A stretch of DNA of 64,000 nt, taken from contig CM035431.1 in the NCBI GenBank assembly GCA_020310875.1, positions 13,459,781 through 13,523,780 on the forward strand, in the 5' to 3' direction. The notes below the pieces were generated by a model. The model was not told the origin of the DNA, made no database searches, and saw only the letters and a program-made list of their open reading frames with translations. This document shows positions 12,064-24,531 of this stretch, piece by piece. Both the position numbers and the translations under genes were made by a program. Position 1 is the stretch's first letter, and each line of letters opens with the position of its first letter. The stretch is from Ceratopteris richardii (taxonomy: Eukaryota; Streptophyta; Polypodiopsida; Polypodiales; Pteridaceae).

Positions 12064-12095
12064 TTGGCAAGACTACCTTCATCAAGATCATGCAC

Positions 12096-13055
12096 CATGG
12101 AGATTATTTGTGAAGAAATCTTTTCTGCACTTAAATTAATTCAACAACAAGTCCAAGAGATACGAGAGAACCAACAAAGGATTCAACAACAGAGTATTCA
12201 AGATGTAATCACAGAACTTTGGAGGCAAATCTAAGAGCTACAGATCATTGTTAGTCAATCTTCTTCAAGTACCCCCATGACAACTAACATGAAGAGAAGT
12301 CCAAAAGTGAGCATGCCTGAGAAATTTGATGGGATGAGATCAAAGTTCGAGGATTTGTGCAACAAGTGTAGCTATTCATAAGGATGCAACTCGATAGGTA
12401 CCCAGATGATGCTTCTCAAGTAGGACTCATAGGAACTCTATTATGTGGTCTTGCTCTTTCATGATTTGCACCTATCCTTGAGGAGGACATGGATATTTTG
12501 CATGATTTCAAGGCCTTTATTCAAGAGTTCACATCCTCATTTGGAGATACCAATTGTTCACGTGTTGCCGAAACAAAGCTAAGGAAGCTACATCAACGAA
12601 ATAGGCCTGCATCTACCTATGCATCAGAATTCAGACAAATCATTTGTGATCTCACATGGCATCATGATTATTTTATCAACCAATTTTGATGGGGCTTATG
12701 TGATGATGTTAAGGACCTCATGCTAACCATGCCCAAGGTAAATACTTTGAATGAATTCATGAATCAAGCAATTGAATGTGATAATAGGTTGTTTGAGAGA
12801 AAGCAAGAGAAGAAGAATTCTATTAGAGATCGAGAATACAACTTTACTTCTATTCCAGAGCAATGTATGCTCGCGGAAATGCAACCAGAACCCATGCAAT
12901 TGGATCACATCATGGTCAGATGACTTACAACAAAGGAAAGACAATATCAGAAGGATAATGGATTATGCTTTTATTGTGGAGAGCATGATCATATGGTATT
13001 CAAATGCCCTAAGAAAAAGAAACAAGTTGGGATTAGAACTTCCACAATCACCATC
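12096..13055 (+). pseudogene. Ty3/gypsy-type gag relic (copy 2)
   Basis: This is nearly identical to 9816-10750. It has the same N-terminal stop, the capsid-like blocks (FKAFIQEFTSSFGD, LRKLHQRNRPASTYASEF) and the zinc knuckle YCGEHDHMVFKC. It has extra damage of its own: TGA instead of a sense codon near 12687, splitting the reading frame into 12489-12689 and 12720-12923. Sequence runs on to the polypurine tract at 13274-13287 without any pol domain. Confidence 0.7.
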
Positions 13056-13287
13056 CAACATCAAAGTCAAAAGAATAATACACTTCATCATGAGAATCAT
13101 ACCCTTGATTATTTACCTCGATATACTACAAAGCCTTTCGAGTTTCATCATGGATATCCATCAGCATCTTGTTCCGGTACCACATATCAAGAACTCTACA
13201 AAGACCAAGAGTTATGAAGATTCAAGTCCTAGAAGATCTCAGAGTCACATAACCGCTCCTCGTGGAACTCGTGGCTTGAGGGGGAGG

Positions 13288-13982
13288 TGATGTCATGGAC
13301 AAGGAAACCATCTAAACCTTAGATTCCATGTCAATGTCTATATCTCATGATTGGCTTAGAGTTTGGAGAAACTACTGCTTCCATTGTGTTGAGAACGTGC
13401 AAAAACCCCAGGATCGACTGTCTATTTTCTGAATTCTGACACCCAGAGGTCCTGATTCAAGTCGATGACATCATGATGACATCATCAAGTTGCAACCACC
13501 CTTGGGAACCGCCCTTGAAAACCTATATAACGAGGGGTTGGCCACATTCATAATCAGTCTTGCCAATACCAGTCGTGGGAGCTCAAGGGGTCATGACCAC
13601 CAAGTAAGTACTCTCCAAGTTCTAGTTCTAGTTCTTGTCTTGTTCCTTGTTCTAGTCTAGTTCCTAGACATCCTATCTTGTCCTCTTGTAATCTTGTAGT
13701 ACGAGATCTTGTCGAGTTATTTCTTGTATCTAGTTGATCTCCGAGAAGGGAGTTCTTGTAATTCAGATATCTGGTATCATACTTACGATCCCGGGTTGTG
13801 GGATCTCCTGTATCATCTCTAGTCGAGTTATTCATACCTATCAGTCCCGGGTTGTGGGACATCTTGTATCAATCACATATTCTTGTATTATTTTCCCTAC
13901 GTGGGTGTTCTTGTAATCGGAAGTGTATTTTTGAAGTCTTGTTCACTGTAGTCAGAGAGCACAATCTAGTGCTCCCCTCACA
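13288..13982 (+). repeat. 3' LTR of the gag-only gypsy-like element
   Basis: The polypurine tract CTTGAGGGGGAGG (13275-13287) is followed by TGATGTCATGGAC. The LTR ends CCCCTCACA, 695 bp later. It contains a TATA box and shares its downstream 450 bp with 9332-9783 and 11610-12063. Confidence 0.7.
13524..13530 (+). promoter_or_regulatory. LTR TATA box
   Basis: TATATAA lies two thirds of the way from the LTR centre to its start, as expected for the U3 promoter. Both truncated LTR copies begin just downstream of this point. Confidence 0.55.
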
Positions 13983-14091
13983 TGTGCTTGATAAGCTTAG
14001 TTGGCTTCTTTCTAGTAACTGATTATATGCACTGGAGTCAATGATGCACTATGCTAGTAAACATGTTAGTACTTGTAGTTTTATGAGATTT

Positions 14092-14637
14092 TTACACTAG
14101 TCATATGCTCATTTTGTAGAGGATACTCTGGAAAATGTTTTCTAGATTTTCTAGTTTTGTGAACTATACAATGGTCAATTTACTACTTGATACACTTATT
14201 GGTGTGAGCACATTTATTCTCACATAATCCTTTTGGTTGGTCATTACTATTCATTAATTTATTTTTCTAAGAATATTGTTGAATTCTCTCCTAGAATTTG
14301 ACACTTGGTCATCCTTCTTTGAGACTTACTGGTGTTTGGACTCTTCTAGCTGCATTTTCATTCTATTTAGTTGTCTACCATCATGGTATTAGAGATATTA
14401 GGCATGTCTAATGGATTAGGGTCTAGTGCTAGTGTTCTGAGGAGGAGTTATAACTTGTAGGGCAAAGACCATTTTGAGATCCAAAAATTTGATGGCACAA
14501 ACTTTGCTCTGTGGAAGAATCATATTAGAAATGTGCTGATTCAAAGGAGGCAATGGAAGCTATAAATTGCTCTATGATGACATATGTGGAGCACTCTTGA
14601 GTGAGGAGATTTGTAGAAAATCTCTGGTTGGCACTCA
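14092..14637 (+). pseudogene. Copia LTR end and gag start (copy 2)
   Basis: Copy of 10784-11222 that continues 100 bp further: FDGTNFALWKNHIRNVLIQRR, then a stop. This is the opening of a copia gag, cut off at 14637 by the next copia element's LTR. Confidence 0.55.
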
Positions 14638-15643
14638 TGTAAGAAAAGATGGATAGATGCTCCAAGAGACTGAGTAGGTACTGCTAAACCTGCTTTGTAC
14701 CAGCCCTCTTTTGCTTCAAAGTTGATAAGTAGAACCTCTTAGCTTTCCAATAACACCAAAAAATGGCCTATGTACTTTGGAAGTGATCTGTGTAATGATT
14801 GAACCAAAACAGATAACTTTGAAGTTCACAAACTCAAGAAAACCTTCTATTTTTGTCTTGACACCTGCTAGATGTTTTACTCAGTGTGACCACCATAGTA
14901 GAAATTGATAAAATTTCTTCTAGGGGTATTTAATTATCTTAGTAAGCTACCATTTGCAAGTGAAATGATGCAAAAAGATAAACTATGCTAAGAGAAATCA
15001 ATTTAGCAAGTTTAGCTATACCCCCGACTTTTTATGACTATAGCAGAAATTGACCAAAGTTCACCTCGATGCAGATTTCTCTCAAATGGCTGAATAGAAT
15101 CACTTCAAACTTTGACAGCATGTAGATGAATTTGATAAGTGAGCGGAATCCAACAAGCTTTGAATCACTTGATTTGGTGAAGAATTGATCAAGATATGCC
15201 CTTGACAAGTTGACAGACTTTTGAGTACACTAACAGAGAACTCAGAGATGAATGATGTAAATGTATCTATTAATGAACAATTGTATACAATACCATTGGC
15301 ATGAATAACATTGCCTAATGGTGTAGAGAGGTGTAGGCTATAGTGTAGTCCTCACACACACTCAAACTCAGTAGAATGAGGCTCGGGAATTGATCTCTCT
15401 TACCTGCGACTTTTCATGTTCACTTTTTATATGAAGTGAGCAAAGATTTGAATTCAAATTCAAATTTTGGCTCGCTATGATCAAGCTCCTAAATGCTTGG
15501 AGATATTCTTTCAATCAAATGAGCTACGTTTTTCGGTAAAGTGGTAATTAACCACTAACATATGTTCTTATGCTTCTTCATGTATGTGTAGACTTTAATG
15601 CATCCTTTGAGCCAAATGTGTAGGCTTGCAATTTACACCAACA
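14638..15643 (-). repeat. 3' LTR of the reverse-strand copia
   Basis: It runs TGTAAGAAAAG to TTTACACCAACA on the plus strand, 1006 bp. The first 620 bp match 19920-20542 with few differences. Confidence 0.8.
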
Positions 15644-15684
15644 GCTCCCCCTCAAGCCAAACCTTTTGGCTCAAGTCCTCATCT

Positions 15685-16980
15685 TCAATCTTCAAGTATA
15701 TCCTGCAATCCAATCATGGATTTGAACCTGCAAAGTTTTGTTCCATCCAAAGCTTTAGTCAACAAATCTGCACATTGCATGTTGGTTGATACATAGGTAA
15801 GTTGAATGTCCTTGCTTATCAATTTCTCTCTCACATAATGGTAATGAACCTCTATGTGTTTGGTCCTAGCATGATAGATAGGATTAGCTTCAAGGTGAAG
15901 AGAACTTGTATTATCTCCAAAGATAATTGGTGACCTAGTATACAATCCCAATTCTGTATACAAAAGTTTAATCCAAATTGCTTCTTGTATGGCATTAGCC
16001 AGTCCTCTATACTCTACCTCTATGGAAGAAAAAGCAACAGTAGGTTGCGTCTCTGAAGACCATGAAATTGGTTTGTCACCTGCAAAGGAAATGTATCCAA
16101 AAGTGCTCCTCCTATCATCCTTTCATCCTGCCCAATCTACATCTGAATAAATTCTTATATCAATATCTGAAGTGTAAGGAAAATACAAACCATGGTTCTG
16201 TGTACCCTTGAGATACTTCAAGATTCTCTTGGCAGCCTCTAAGTGAGGTATCCTTGGCTTGTGCATAAATTGACTTAGCACAGTTACACCATATGCAATA
16301 TCAATTCTTGTAAGAGTAGCATAGTTCAAGCTACCCACCATACTTTGATAACCTGTAATGTCTTTGACTTCATCACCATCATGGGCACTTAGCTTTAGGT
16401 TTACCTCCATTGGAGTGCTTGCTACTTTAGCATCGTGCAAGTGAAACTTCTTCAACATATCCTGTACATACTTTTTCTGAGTAATGTATATCCGTGAATT
16501 AGTGTAAACTAATTCAAGCCCTAGAAAATACTTCACTAAACCAAGATCATTGATCTTGAACTCCTTCATCATCTGGCTTTTGATATACTTGATTCCATTG
16601 ACATCATTACCTATAATGATGATGTCATCAACATAAACATAGAGATATATTATCTCTGAATTACTTCTCTTAATGAACAGAGAAGTGTCAGCCTTGCTCA
16701 TGACAAAACCTTGGTCTTGGAGGTATGTAGTTAACCTGTAATTCCATGCCCTAGGTGCCTGCTTCAATCCATATAAAGCCTTTTTTAATTTGCAAACATA
16801 AGTTACCTTCTTAGGGTCCTCATAGCCAGGAGGTTGTGACATATGAACTTCTTCTAAAATCCATCCATTCAAGAAAGCATTCTTGACATCCAATTGGTAG
16901 ATGTTGCAATTCTTTGATGCAGTCACACTTACCAACACTCTAATTGTTGGCATCTTGGCCACAGGAGAAAATGTCTCTTC
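15685..16980 (-). pseudogene. Copia reverse transcriptase-RNase H
   Basis: The minus strand carries a 279-residue reverse-transcriptase frame (16962-16123) with NIYQLDVKNAFLNGW, LYGLKQAPRAWNYRL, the catalytic YVYVDDIIIIG block, KINDLGLVKYFLGLE and DIDIRIYSDVDWAG (RNase H start). After a short broken part, a 92-residue frame (15963-15685) gives IFGDNTSSLHLEANP, HARTKHIEVHYHYVRE and QCADLLTKALDGTKL. A TAA at 16978-16980 separates this part from the integrase C-terminal region (GID*EETFSP). The protein is nearly complete in content but could not be made in one piece. Confidence 0.85.
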
Positions 16981-18850
16981 TTAGTCAATGCCTAGGGTTT
17001 GTGCAAAACCCTTGGCTACCAATCTGGCTTTGTACCTATTAATTGTTCCATCAGAATTTCTTTTCAACTTATAGATCCATCTGGATCCTATTACCTTCAT
17101 AGAATCTTTCTTGGGTACTAACTCCCATGTGTCACTCTCCTTGAGTGCTTCAATCTCCTCATCCATAGCTTCTTTCCATTCTGATTTGGTTATTGCTTTT
17201 TCATATGAACTTGGTTCTTCATTTGACAAATCTTTGGCAAGATAAACTAAATGTTTAGTAAGAAGAGATGTATCATACCCATATCTGATAGGTTTCTTGC
17301 TTTCTCTTTGAGATCTTCTGATTGATTGAGTTGATGATTCAGGTATGTCTTCAAGCTTCTTCATCTTCCTTTTGCCCTTGGACTTCCATGCTTTGAATTC
17401 TTCAAGGTTGATAGTGTCTTCATCATTTGAACTTGAGTATTCATTCTGAGTAGGTTCCTCCTTTGCAAGTTTTGGAAATTCCTCTTCCAAATCATAGGGT
17501 AATTTGACCTTCCTGCATTCATTCTCATACCAAGAATCATTTTCATCAAAGATCACATATCTACTTACCATAAATCCCTTATTGGTAGGATTATAAAACC
17601 TGTAACCTTTTTTATTTAAATCATACCCAATGAAAATGCATTTTTCAGCCTTTGGGTCTAGCTTACCTCTTATCTGAGAAGGAATGTGCACATATGCTAC
17701 ACATCCAAATATTTTGCAGTGATCTAATAATGGTCTCTTACCATGCCATGCTTCATAGGGTGTCATACCATCAAGTGACTTAGATGGTAACCTGTTTATG
17801 AGGTAAGTAGCAGTAGAAACACTCTCTGCCCATAGGTAACTTCTTCTCATTAAGCATAGATCTAGCTATCTCAACAATTAACCTATTTCTTCTTTCAGCT
17901 ACCCAATTCTGTTCAAGAGAATACCTTGTGGTTATCTCTCTTTTGATGCCTCTATCCTGCAAGAAGTCCTCAAATTCATTGGAGAAGTAATCACCTCCTC
18001 GATCTGACCTTAGCCTCTTCAAATTCCTTCTTGTCTGGTTTTCAACTAATGCAAGATATTTCTTAAAACAATTAAATACCTCATCCGTGTGCTTCATGAA
18101 GTATAATACAACCCATCTGCTAAAATCATCAATGAAAGACACATAGTACCTTGATCCTGAGACTGAGGGGTCTTTGCTAGGTCCCCAAACATCTGTGTGT
18201 ACAAGCTCTAGATAGTCTTCATGCATATATCCTTTCTTGGAGAAGGGTAACTTGTGAGAATTACCAAATTGACAAGCACCACACTTGTAAATCATATGTT
18301 GTTTGGATACATTAGGTATCCCAAGCACACATTGGTCCCTACACATTTTCTTCAAGGTTCTTTCTCCTATGTGCCCTAATCTTTTATGCCAAATCTCAAG
18401 CTCTGAAAGTGTTTGATCTTTATAATTGTATAGTGCAATATTCTTTGTATCTTCCAACTTAAAAGTGAAAAGTCTTCCTGATTTTTTTCCTTTAGCAATC
18501 CTCTTGAACCCATGTCTTAGGTCATCCACATATGCTCCATATTGATTGAATCTGACCTGCAAACCTTTCTCCACAATCTGACCAACACTCATCAAATTTT
18601 TGGTAATGGTTGGTACATAGAGTACCCTACTCAAAAAATTCTGATTACCATCACAAGTCTTAACATTTCCAACTTTAACTACTGAATGCTTTGTATCGTC
18701 ACCTGTTTGGACTTGATCTTTACCTTTTGGTTCCTCAAGATCAGAGAGTAGTGCCACATTGCCAGCCACATGATTTGAGCACTCTCAGTCAATGAAGAAT
18801 AGATGGTCATCATTTGTACCTGACTTTGAAGTCATGTTCATGATCAGAAG
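16981..18850 (-). pseudogene. Copia protease-integrase
   Basis: From 18820 downward: a decayed aspartic protease block (FFIDSESSNHVAGN, where DSG would be expected), LYVPTITKNLMSVGQIVEKG, the zinc-binding LEIWHKRLGHIGER and CGACQFGNSH, then the integrase core with HTDVWGPSKD, RSDRGGDYFSNEF and a decayed EQNWVAERRNR. The C-terminal integrase blocks RIFGC-like (KIFGCVAYVHIPSQ) and EKCIFIGYDLNKKGYRF follow in a second frame (17850-16981). A frameshift between 17850 and 17780 and the protease change (Gly to Glu) disable it. Confidence 0.8.
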
Positions 18851-19890
18851 AGAGTCATCCTGCTCCTCTGTGTAGTTGTTGTAGTCTTTTCTGGTTTTGA
18901 ACCCTCCTTGGTAGTTTGCATTGTAATTGTTGTTGTAATTGTTGTTGTAATTTTTGTTGTGGCCTTGGTGATGGTTGAACCTTCCTCTTGACTGTGAGTA
19001 TCCACCTCTTTGGTAGCCTCTTCCTCTCTGATTTTTGTAATTCCTGAAACACTCATCTGTAGTATGATTTGATAAACCACAAATGTCTCATGGTGATGAG
19101 TTATAGGGTCTCCCCCTACCTTGCTTACCTCCTCTGCCCCTTCCTCTTGAAGATCTACCTCTCCGTGCATAGTTGGCTTGGGAGGTAGAGCCTTCATCTT
19201 CCATCTTCTTACTCTTGCCTTTATCCTTAGACTTCTTATCAGTGTATAGGGCAGAAGAGTTATTACCTTTGGATGTATCTCCATTTTTTGTGAGCTTTTC
19301 TTCATGTGTAAATAGTTGTCCCATGAGAGTTGTAAGATCTGGAGTGTGCATGTCCATGTAGAGATCCATTGCAGTGGTGAAGCTTTCCCATTTGTCATCA
19401 GCCTTGATTCCATTGATCCCTTGCCTTACAATTCTTTCTTCTTCAATCTCTTCTCCTATGCTTGCTAACTGATCTGCAACAACTTTGATCTTGGTCACAA
19501 ATTCTGAAATAGCTTGCTTAGGTTGCTTCCTTAGTGTTGTGAATTCAATCCACAACTAATTTTTCCTAGCCCTTGTATTGGAAGAAAAGTATGATGACAA
19601 GGTTTCCCAAGTTTCTTGGGATGTCTTACAATTTCTGATATGTAGCAAAAGAAATTCAGAGATAGAGTTGAGTAAATATGACCTTGCCAATGCATCCTTA
19701 GCACATCATGTGTTGAGTTTTTCTTGTTCTTCCTTGGTTGGTAATCATCTTGCTTTGAATCAAGGCATTTCCTCATCTCTTGAGATGTATCCATAGAGAC
19801 TCCTTCCTTGTAAGTAAGTATTCATCCTTAGAGACCAAGCTTGATAGTTTTTCCTATCCAATTTATCAAAAAATGAAGGAAAACCATCTC
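18851..19890 (-). pseudogene. Copia gag (capsid and zinc knuckle)
   Basis: The minus strand gives the capsid-like region LWIEFTTLRKQPKQAISEFVT, EEERIVRQGINGIKADDKW and LTTLMGQLFTHEEKL (19555-19088). A basic, Gly/Arg-rich tail, a zinc knuckle (DICGLSNHTTDEC) and an Asn/Tyr-rich stretch follow. The first knuckle Cys is replaced by a TGA stop at about 19085 (TGT to TGA). The N-terminal part (19794-19560) is frameshifted. The order matches the gag of the intact copia at 38989-43146, which is a related family. Confidence 0.75.
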
Positions 19891-19906
19891 CCATTTTACC
19901 TCTATT

Positions 19907-19918
19907 GCTCCGATACCA
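19907..19918 (-). promoter_or_regulatory. Primer-binding site of the reverse-strand copia
   Basis: The minus strand reads TGGTATCGGAGC next to the LTR. It differs by one base from the usual initiator tRNA-Met complement. Confidence 0.75.
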
Positions 19919-19919
19919 C

Positions 19920-20542
19920 TGTTGGGAAAGATGGATGGATGCTCGAAGAGACTGAGTAGGTACTGCTAAACCTGCTTTGTACTAGCCCTCTTTTGCTTCA
20001 GAGTTGATAAGTATACCTTCTTATCTTTCCAATAACACCAAAAAATGGCCTATGTACTTTGGAAGTGATGTGTGTAATGATTGAACCAAAACAGATAACT
20101 TTGAAGTTCATAAACTCAAGAAAACCTTCTATTTTTGTCTTGACACCTGCTAGATGTTTTACTCAGTGTGACCAGCACAATAAAAATTGATAAAATTTCT
20201 TCTAGGGGTATGTAATTAGCTTAGTAAGCTACCATTTGCAAGTGGAATGATGCAAAAAGATAAACTATGCTAAGAGAAATCAATTTAGCAAGTTTAGCTA
20301 TACCCCTGACTTTTTAGGACTATAGCAGAAATTGACCAAAGTTCACCTCGATGCAGATTTCTATGAAATGGCTGAATAGAATCACTTCAAACTTTGAAAG
20401 CACGTAGATGAGTCTTAGCTGAATCCAACAAGATTTGAATCACTTGATTTGGTGAAGAATTTAGCGAGATATGCCCTTGACAAGTTGACAGACTTTTGAG
20501 TACACTAACAGAGAGCTCAGAGATGAATGATGTAAATGTATC
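19920..20542 (-). repeat. Truncated 5' LTR of the reverse-strand copia
   Basis: It starts TGTTGGGAAAGATGG. It matches 14638-15262 and stops at 20542, where unrelated plus-strand copia sequence begins. Confidence 0.8.
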
Positions 20543-20589
20543 CAAAAACTCATAGTGGAGATGCATATAATGTTTGTGATTCTTACCAA

Positions 20590-20752
20590 GGAAATGATCA
20601 TTAATATGGAAGGAGAAAGAAAAAGTAAAAGAATGGTCAACAGAATAAGAGTATAAGTAAATCAAGGAAGAGGGCTATCGAATGCCATTATTTTCGTAAG
20701 AAAGGACACATGAATAAAGATTGTTATGCATTAAAGAATGCTAAAGCTAAAT
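20590..20752 (+). pseudogene. Copia gag zinc-knuckle fragment
   Basis: A basic stretch is followed by CHYFRKKGHMNKDCYALK. The spacing is that of a CCHC knuckle in which the second Cys has become Phe, and the frame ends shortly after at a stop. It is a small relic that abuts the broken LTR. Confidence 0.55.
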
Positions 20753-20789
20753 GATAGAATGTTGATGTGCATGTTCAATTTATCATTCC

Positions 20790-21339
20790 ATGAGGATGGA
20801 GGCACACCTCATGAGCAAAGATAATGGCATTTATTACAGGAGAAGAAGAAAAGCCTGGGTTTGAAGATCCTAGTGTTCCAACTAGGGAGGAACTTGCAGG
20901 TTTGAAGAATTGGATGAGAAAGGATGCTCAAGGTAGGAGCATCATTTACATGGCTGTAAATGATTATCTTCTACCTCACATCAGAGGATTAGAAAGTGCA
21001 ATAGATGTGTGGAATGATTTGGAAGAGCATTTCCAAAACACAACCAAGTCTAGGAAGTCCTCATTATGGGTAGAGTTTACAACCTTCAAGAAGAAGAGCT
21101 CACAATCAATTTCTGATTGTGTGGCAAGGATGAAGGATATTGCAGATAGCTTGGGAGCAGTAGATGAATACATTGAAGAGGATAAGTTGGTAAGGCAAAT
21201 ACTTACGGGTCTGAGAGGAGATGAGAAGTGGAAGGCTTTCATATTGTCCATAGAATTGTCATTAGATCACTTTACTCTTGATCTTAATCAATTGCTAGGA
21301 CACATGCTAACTTTTGAGCAGGTAAACTTCAATCTTTGA
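20790..21339 (+). pseudogene. Copia gag capsid fragment, same family as 37973-44367
   Basis: A 171-residue frame starts at 20824. It matches residues 35-195 of the copia protein at 38989-43146 closely (ITGEEEKPGFEDPSVPTREE, VNDYLLPHIRGLESA, LVRQILTGLRGDEKW, LNQLLGHMLTFE). A frameshift near 20815 separates it from MRMEAHLMSKD. The similarity stops at LTFE, where the outer copia's gag leader begins. Orientation is opposite to the intact copy. Confidence 0.75.
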
Positions 21340-22657
21340 AGTTTTCAATGACTGATTTAGGACAAAAAGTTGAGAAGTTAGACAAAGATAATTTTCAGTC
21401 TTGGAGGTATAGAATGATAAATTACCTTAAAGGTAAAGTTTATGGAGTCTAGTTAATGGAGATGATCCACAACCGGTGGACCCTCAAGATCCCAACATTA
21501 CTCCGGCACAAAGGAGACAATTTGCTAATAGGGAAGAGAGGAATCGAACGGTGATGTTCCTCATCTCACAAGTTATTTCTAACACTATGATTGGTCATGT
21601 GCAAAGCTTAGAAATAGCTGAGGAGGTTTGGGAAGCATTGGAGAAGGTGTATGCTACCTCAACAAGGTCTCGAAGGATGCAACTCAAGAACAAGCTCAAC
21701 AACATGAGGAAAAGCTCAAACCAAAGCATTACTGAGTATACATTGAGGATCAAGGAGCTTCGAGATCAGCTAGCATCAGTTGGATGCAAGATAGAAGAGG
21801 AAGATATCGTCCAAACAGCCCTCAATGGCTTGAGCAGTGAATAAAAGTGGAAGCCCCTCATCACAAACATTCTTTATAGAGATCCTCTCCCAACATTCGA
21901 CGAGATTATACCAAATCTTGTGGCTGAAGAGGTTGCTCAAGAGGGAGAAGGCAACAAAGGTAAGGACAGCCATAGTCAAATGTTATATGCAGGACGAGGT
22001 AGAGGAAGGAACTCAAGAGGAGGCTCGAGAGGAAGAGGAAGAAGCTACAACAACACAAATTTCAGCCAACACAACTCAGAGGACAACAAGGACAACTCAA
22101 ATGACAACACACATGGAAGAGGTCAAGGAAGAAATAGAGGAAGAGGTCGAGGAAGAAATAGAGGAAGAGGTCGAGGATCATACAATGCTCATAAAGGTAT
22201 AACATGTTATCATTGTGGTAAACTAGGACATTATGCAAATGATTGTCGGCAAAAGAATGGAAGGCTGAATGGAGGCAACCAAAGGAGCCAAAATAAATAT
22301 GCGAGTACATCAAGTGAAGGAGACAAGCAAACCATGCTTGCCATGAAGCATGACTACAACAACTCGAGAAGCGATGATAAAAAAATGGTTCATAGATTCA
22401 AGTTGCAGCAACCATATGACATGCCAAGGAGATTTATTCACAAAGCTACAAGCTTCAAGTGGAAAAGGATGTGTGGAGACTGGCGATGAAACTCAACACG
22501 CAATTGAGCATGTTGGAGGTATCAAGCTTGTAGATAAGAAGGTTTTGGTTGATGTTCTTCATGTTCTTACTATTGCAAAGAATTTGATTTCAGTAGGAAA
22601 AAGTAGAGAAAGGATATCATGTTATCTTCAATGAAAAACGCTGCTTTATAAAGAATC

Positions 22658-22923
22658 CAAAAGAAGGATTCAAGGTCATTGCTCAAGGAAGGAAAGAATG
22701 TTCACCTTGGATATTCAACAACCACATGGAAAGGTGATGTATATTTAGTTTGGAAACAAGCGGATTGCTGAAATTGATTTGTGGCAAGAGGTCTTCCAAA
22801 AGAAGGATTCAAGGTCATTTCTCAAGGAAGGAAAGAATGTTCACCTGTGATATTCAACAACCACATGGAAAGGTGATGTATATTTAGTTTGGAAACAAGC
22901 GGATTGCTGAAATTGATTTGTGA
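22658..22923 (+). repeat. Imperfect tandem duplication inside the outer copia
   Basis: A 125-bp segment at 22658-22783 recurs at 22796-22923 with a period of 138 bp. The joint at 22784-22800 (AAGAGGTCTTCCAA) copies bases found downstream at 22964-22978. Confidence 0.8.
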
Positions 22924-24531
22924 CATATCAACATTCCCAAGGACATGAGCAACCATGAAGTGGTAAGAGGTCTTCCAAGATTCAATGATGCTGGACTACA
23001 TGAGTTTTGTGAAGCATGCCAACTAGGAAAGCAAACTCGACAACCATTCAAGAAGAGCAACTATCTGGCAAGGAATGTCCTCGACTTGATACATACGGAT
23101 GTATGGGGACCATCACAACAACCATCAGTGGTTGGTAATAGATATTTTTTCACTTTTATCGATGATCATTTAAGAAAAGTATGCATGTTTTACATAAAAC
23201 AAAAAACAGATGTGTTTTCCATGTTCAAGAGATTTAAAGCACATGTAGAAAAGAAAACAGGACGCTACATAAAGACCTTGAGGTCTGATGGAGGAGGAGA
23301 ATATTTCTTCAAAGAATTTTAAGATTTTATTTATGAAAATGGCATCAAGAGACGATTTACATGTAGGTACACACCTCAACAAAATGGAATAGCTGAAAGG
23401 AAAAAACAACATATCATAGAAGTTGCAAGATGCGTGCTCAACGAGATGAAGATGCCACTAAACTATTGGGCTGAACCAACTAGTACGACCGTTTATTTGA
23501 TGAACAAGTGCACAACGGCTGGAGTGCATAATCTAACTCCCGAGGAGGTTTATTCCGGTAAGAAACGTGACCTTACACATCTCAAAGTTTTTGGATGTGT
23601 GTGTTATGTTCACATCCCTCAAGAACTAAGGACAAAGATGGAGGCAAAGTCAGAAAAATGTATTTTCATTGGATATTCATCAGAGCAAAAGGGATAGAGG
23701 TGCTCCAATCTGGTGACAAAGGAGCTATGAGTCTCACAAGATGTGGTATTTGATGAGCTAAGACCATGGTTTGGAGACAAAGGGATAGAGAAGATTCTTG
23801 AAGAAAATTGCGAAGATGAAGGAGGTGTTGTCCAAGAAGAATTTCAACAAACAAGCACTCAAATGTCAAGTCCAGAATCTTCTACGTCACTTGGAGAAAT
23901 CTCAACATGGAAAGAGAGACTAAGGAGTCATTCCTCATCACCAACATCATGTTATGAAAGATTTAAAGCTGAAAGTGCTGCCCAAAATAGTGATTCAAAT
24001 GCAAGTGAAGAAGAGTATGAAGAGATGATCACACCACAGGTAAAGTTGAACCAGTTGAAGAAGCAATATTCAAAAGAAAGTGAAAGGAGTTCTTCGAAAG
24101 CAAGGTATCCAATTCAGAGGTTGAGCTATGATAGTTTTATTGCAAAGCATTTTGCATATATGACACAGGTGGTCAAAGACAAAGAACTGGATGCATATGA
24201 AGAAGCATGTACACAAAAAGAATGGCAAGAAGCTATGTGAGAAGAGATGAAAGCTCTCAAGGATAATCACACATGGGAGCTAGCTCCAAAGGCTGAAGGT
24301 ATGAAGATTATTTCAAATTAATGGGTGTTTAAAATGAAGACAGATGCTGATGGTTCTCTAGCAAGGTATAAAGCTAGACTAGTAGCAAAAGGATTCAAGA
24401 AAACTCACGGCATAAAATATGAAGAGACTTTCAACCCGTTTGCAAATATGGGAACAATTAGAACCTTGATTGTAGTGAGTGCAGCAAGGAGATGGCCATT
24501 ATATCAACTTGACATAAAAAATGCTTTTCTC

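Larger units (their letters stand above)
11226..14530. repeat. Segmental duplication, copy 2
   Basis: Copy 2 of the block at 8945-11222. It has the additional segment 13061-14090, which holds the end of a gag-only element and its complete 3' LTR. The few differences between copies show that the duplication is much younger than the decay of the gag relic it carries. Confidence 0.8.
14638..20542 (-). mobile_element. Reverse-strand Ty1/copia element with 1-kb LTRs
   Basis: The left (3') LTR is 14638-15643 and the right (5') LTR is 19920-20542. The polypurine tract is 15644-15656 and the primer-binding site is 19907-19918. Gag, protease, integrase, reverse transcriptase and RNase H follow in that order on the minus strand. 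The right LTR stops at 20542 and lacks about 380 bp that the left LTR has, so the 5' end was deleted or overwritten. No target duplication can be tested for that reason. Confidence 0.85.

Noticed and set aside
22062..22313. Minus-strand frame over the copia gag tail
   Set aside because: It is the shadow of the Arg/Gly-rich gag tail and zinc knuckle on the plus strand.
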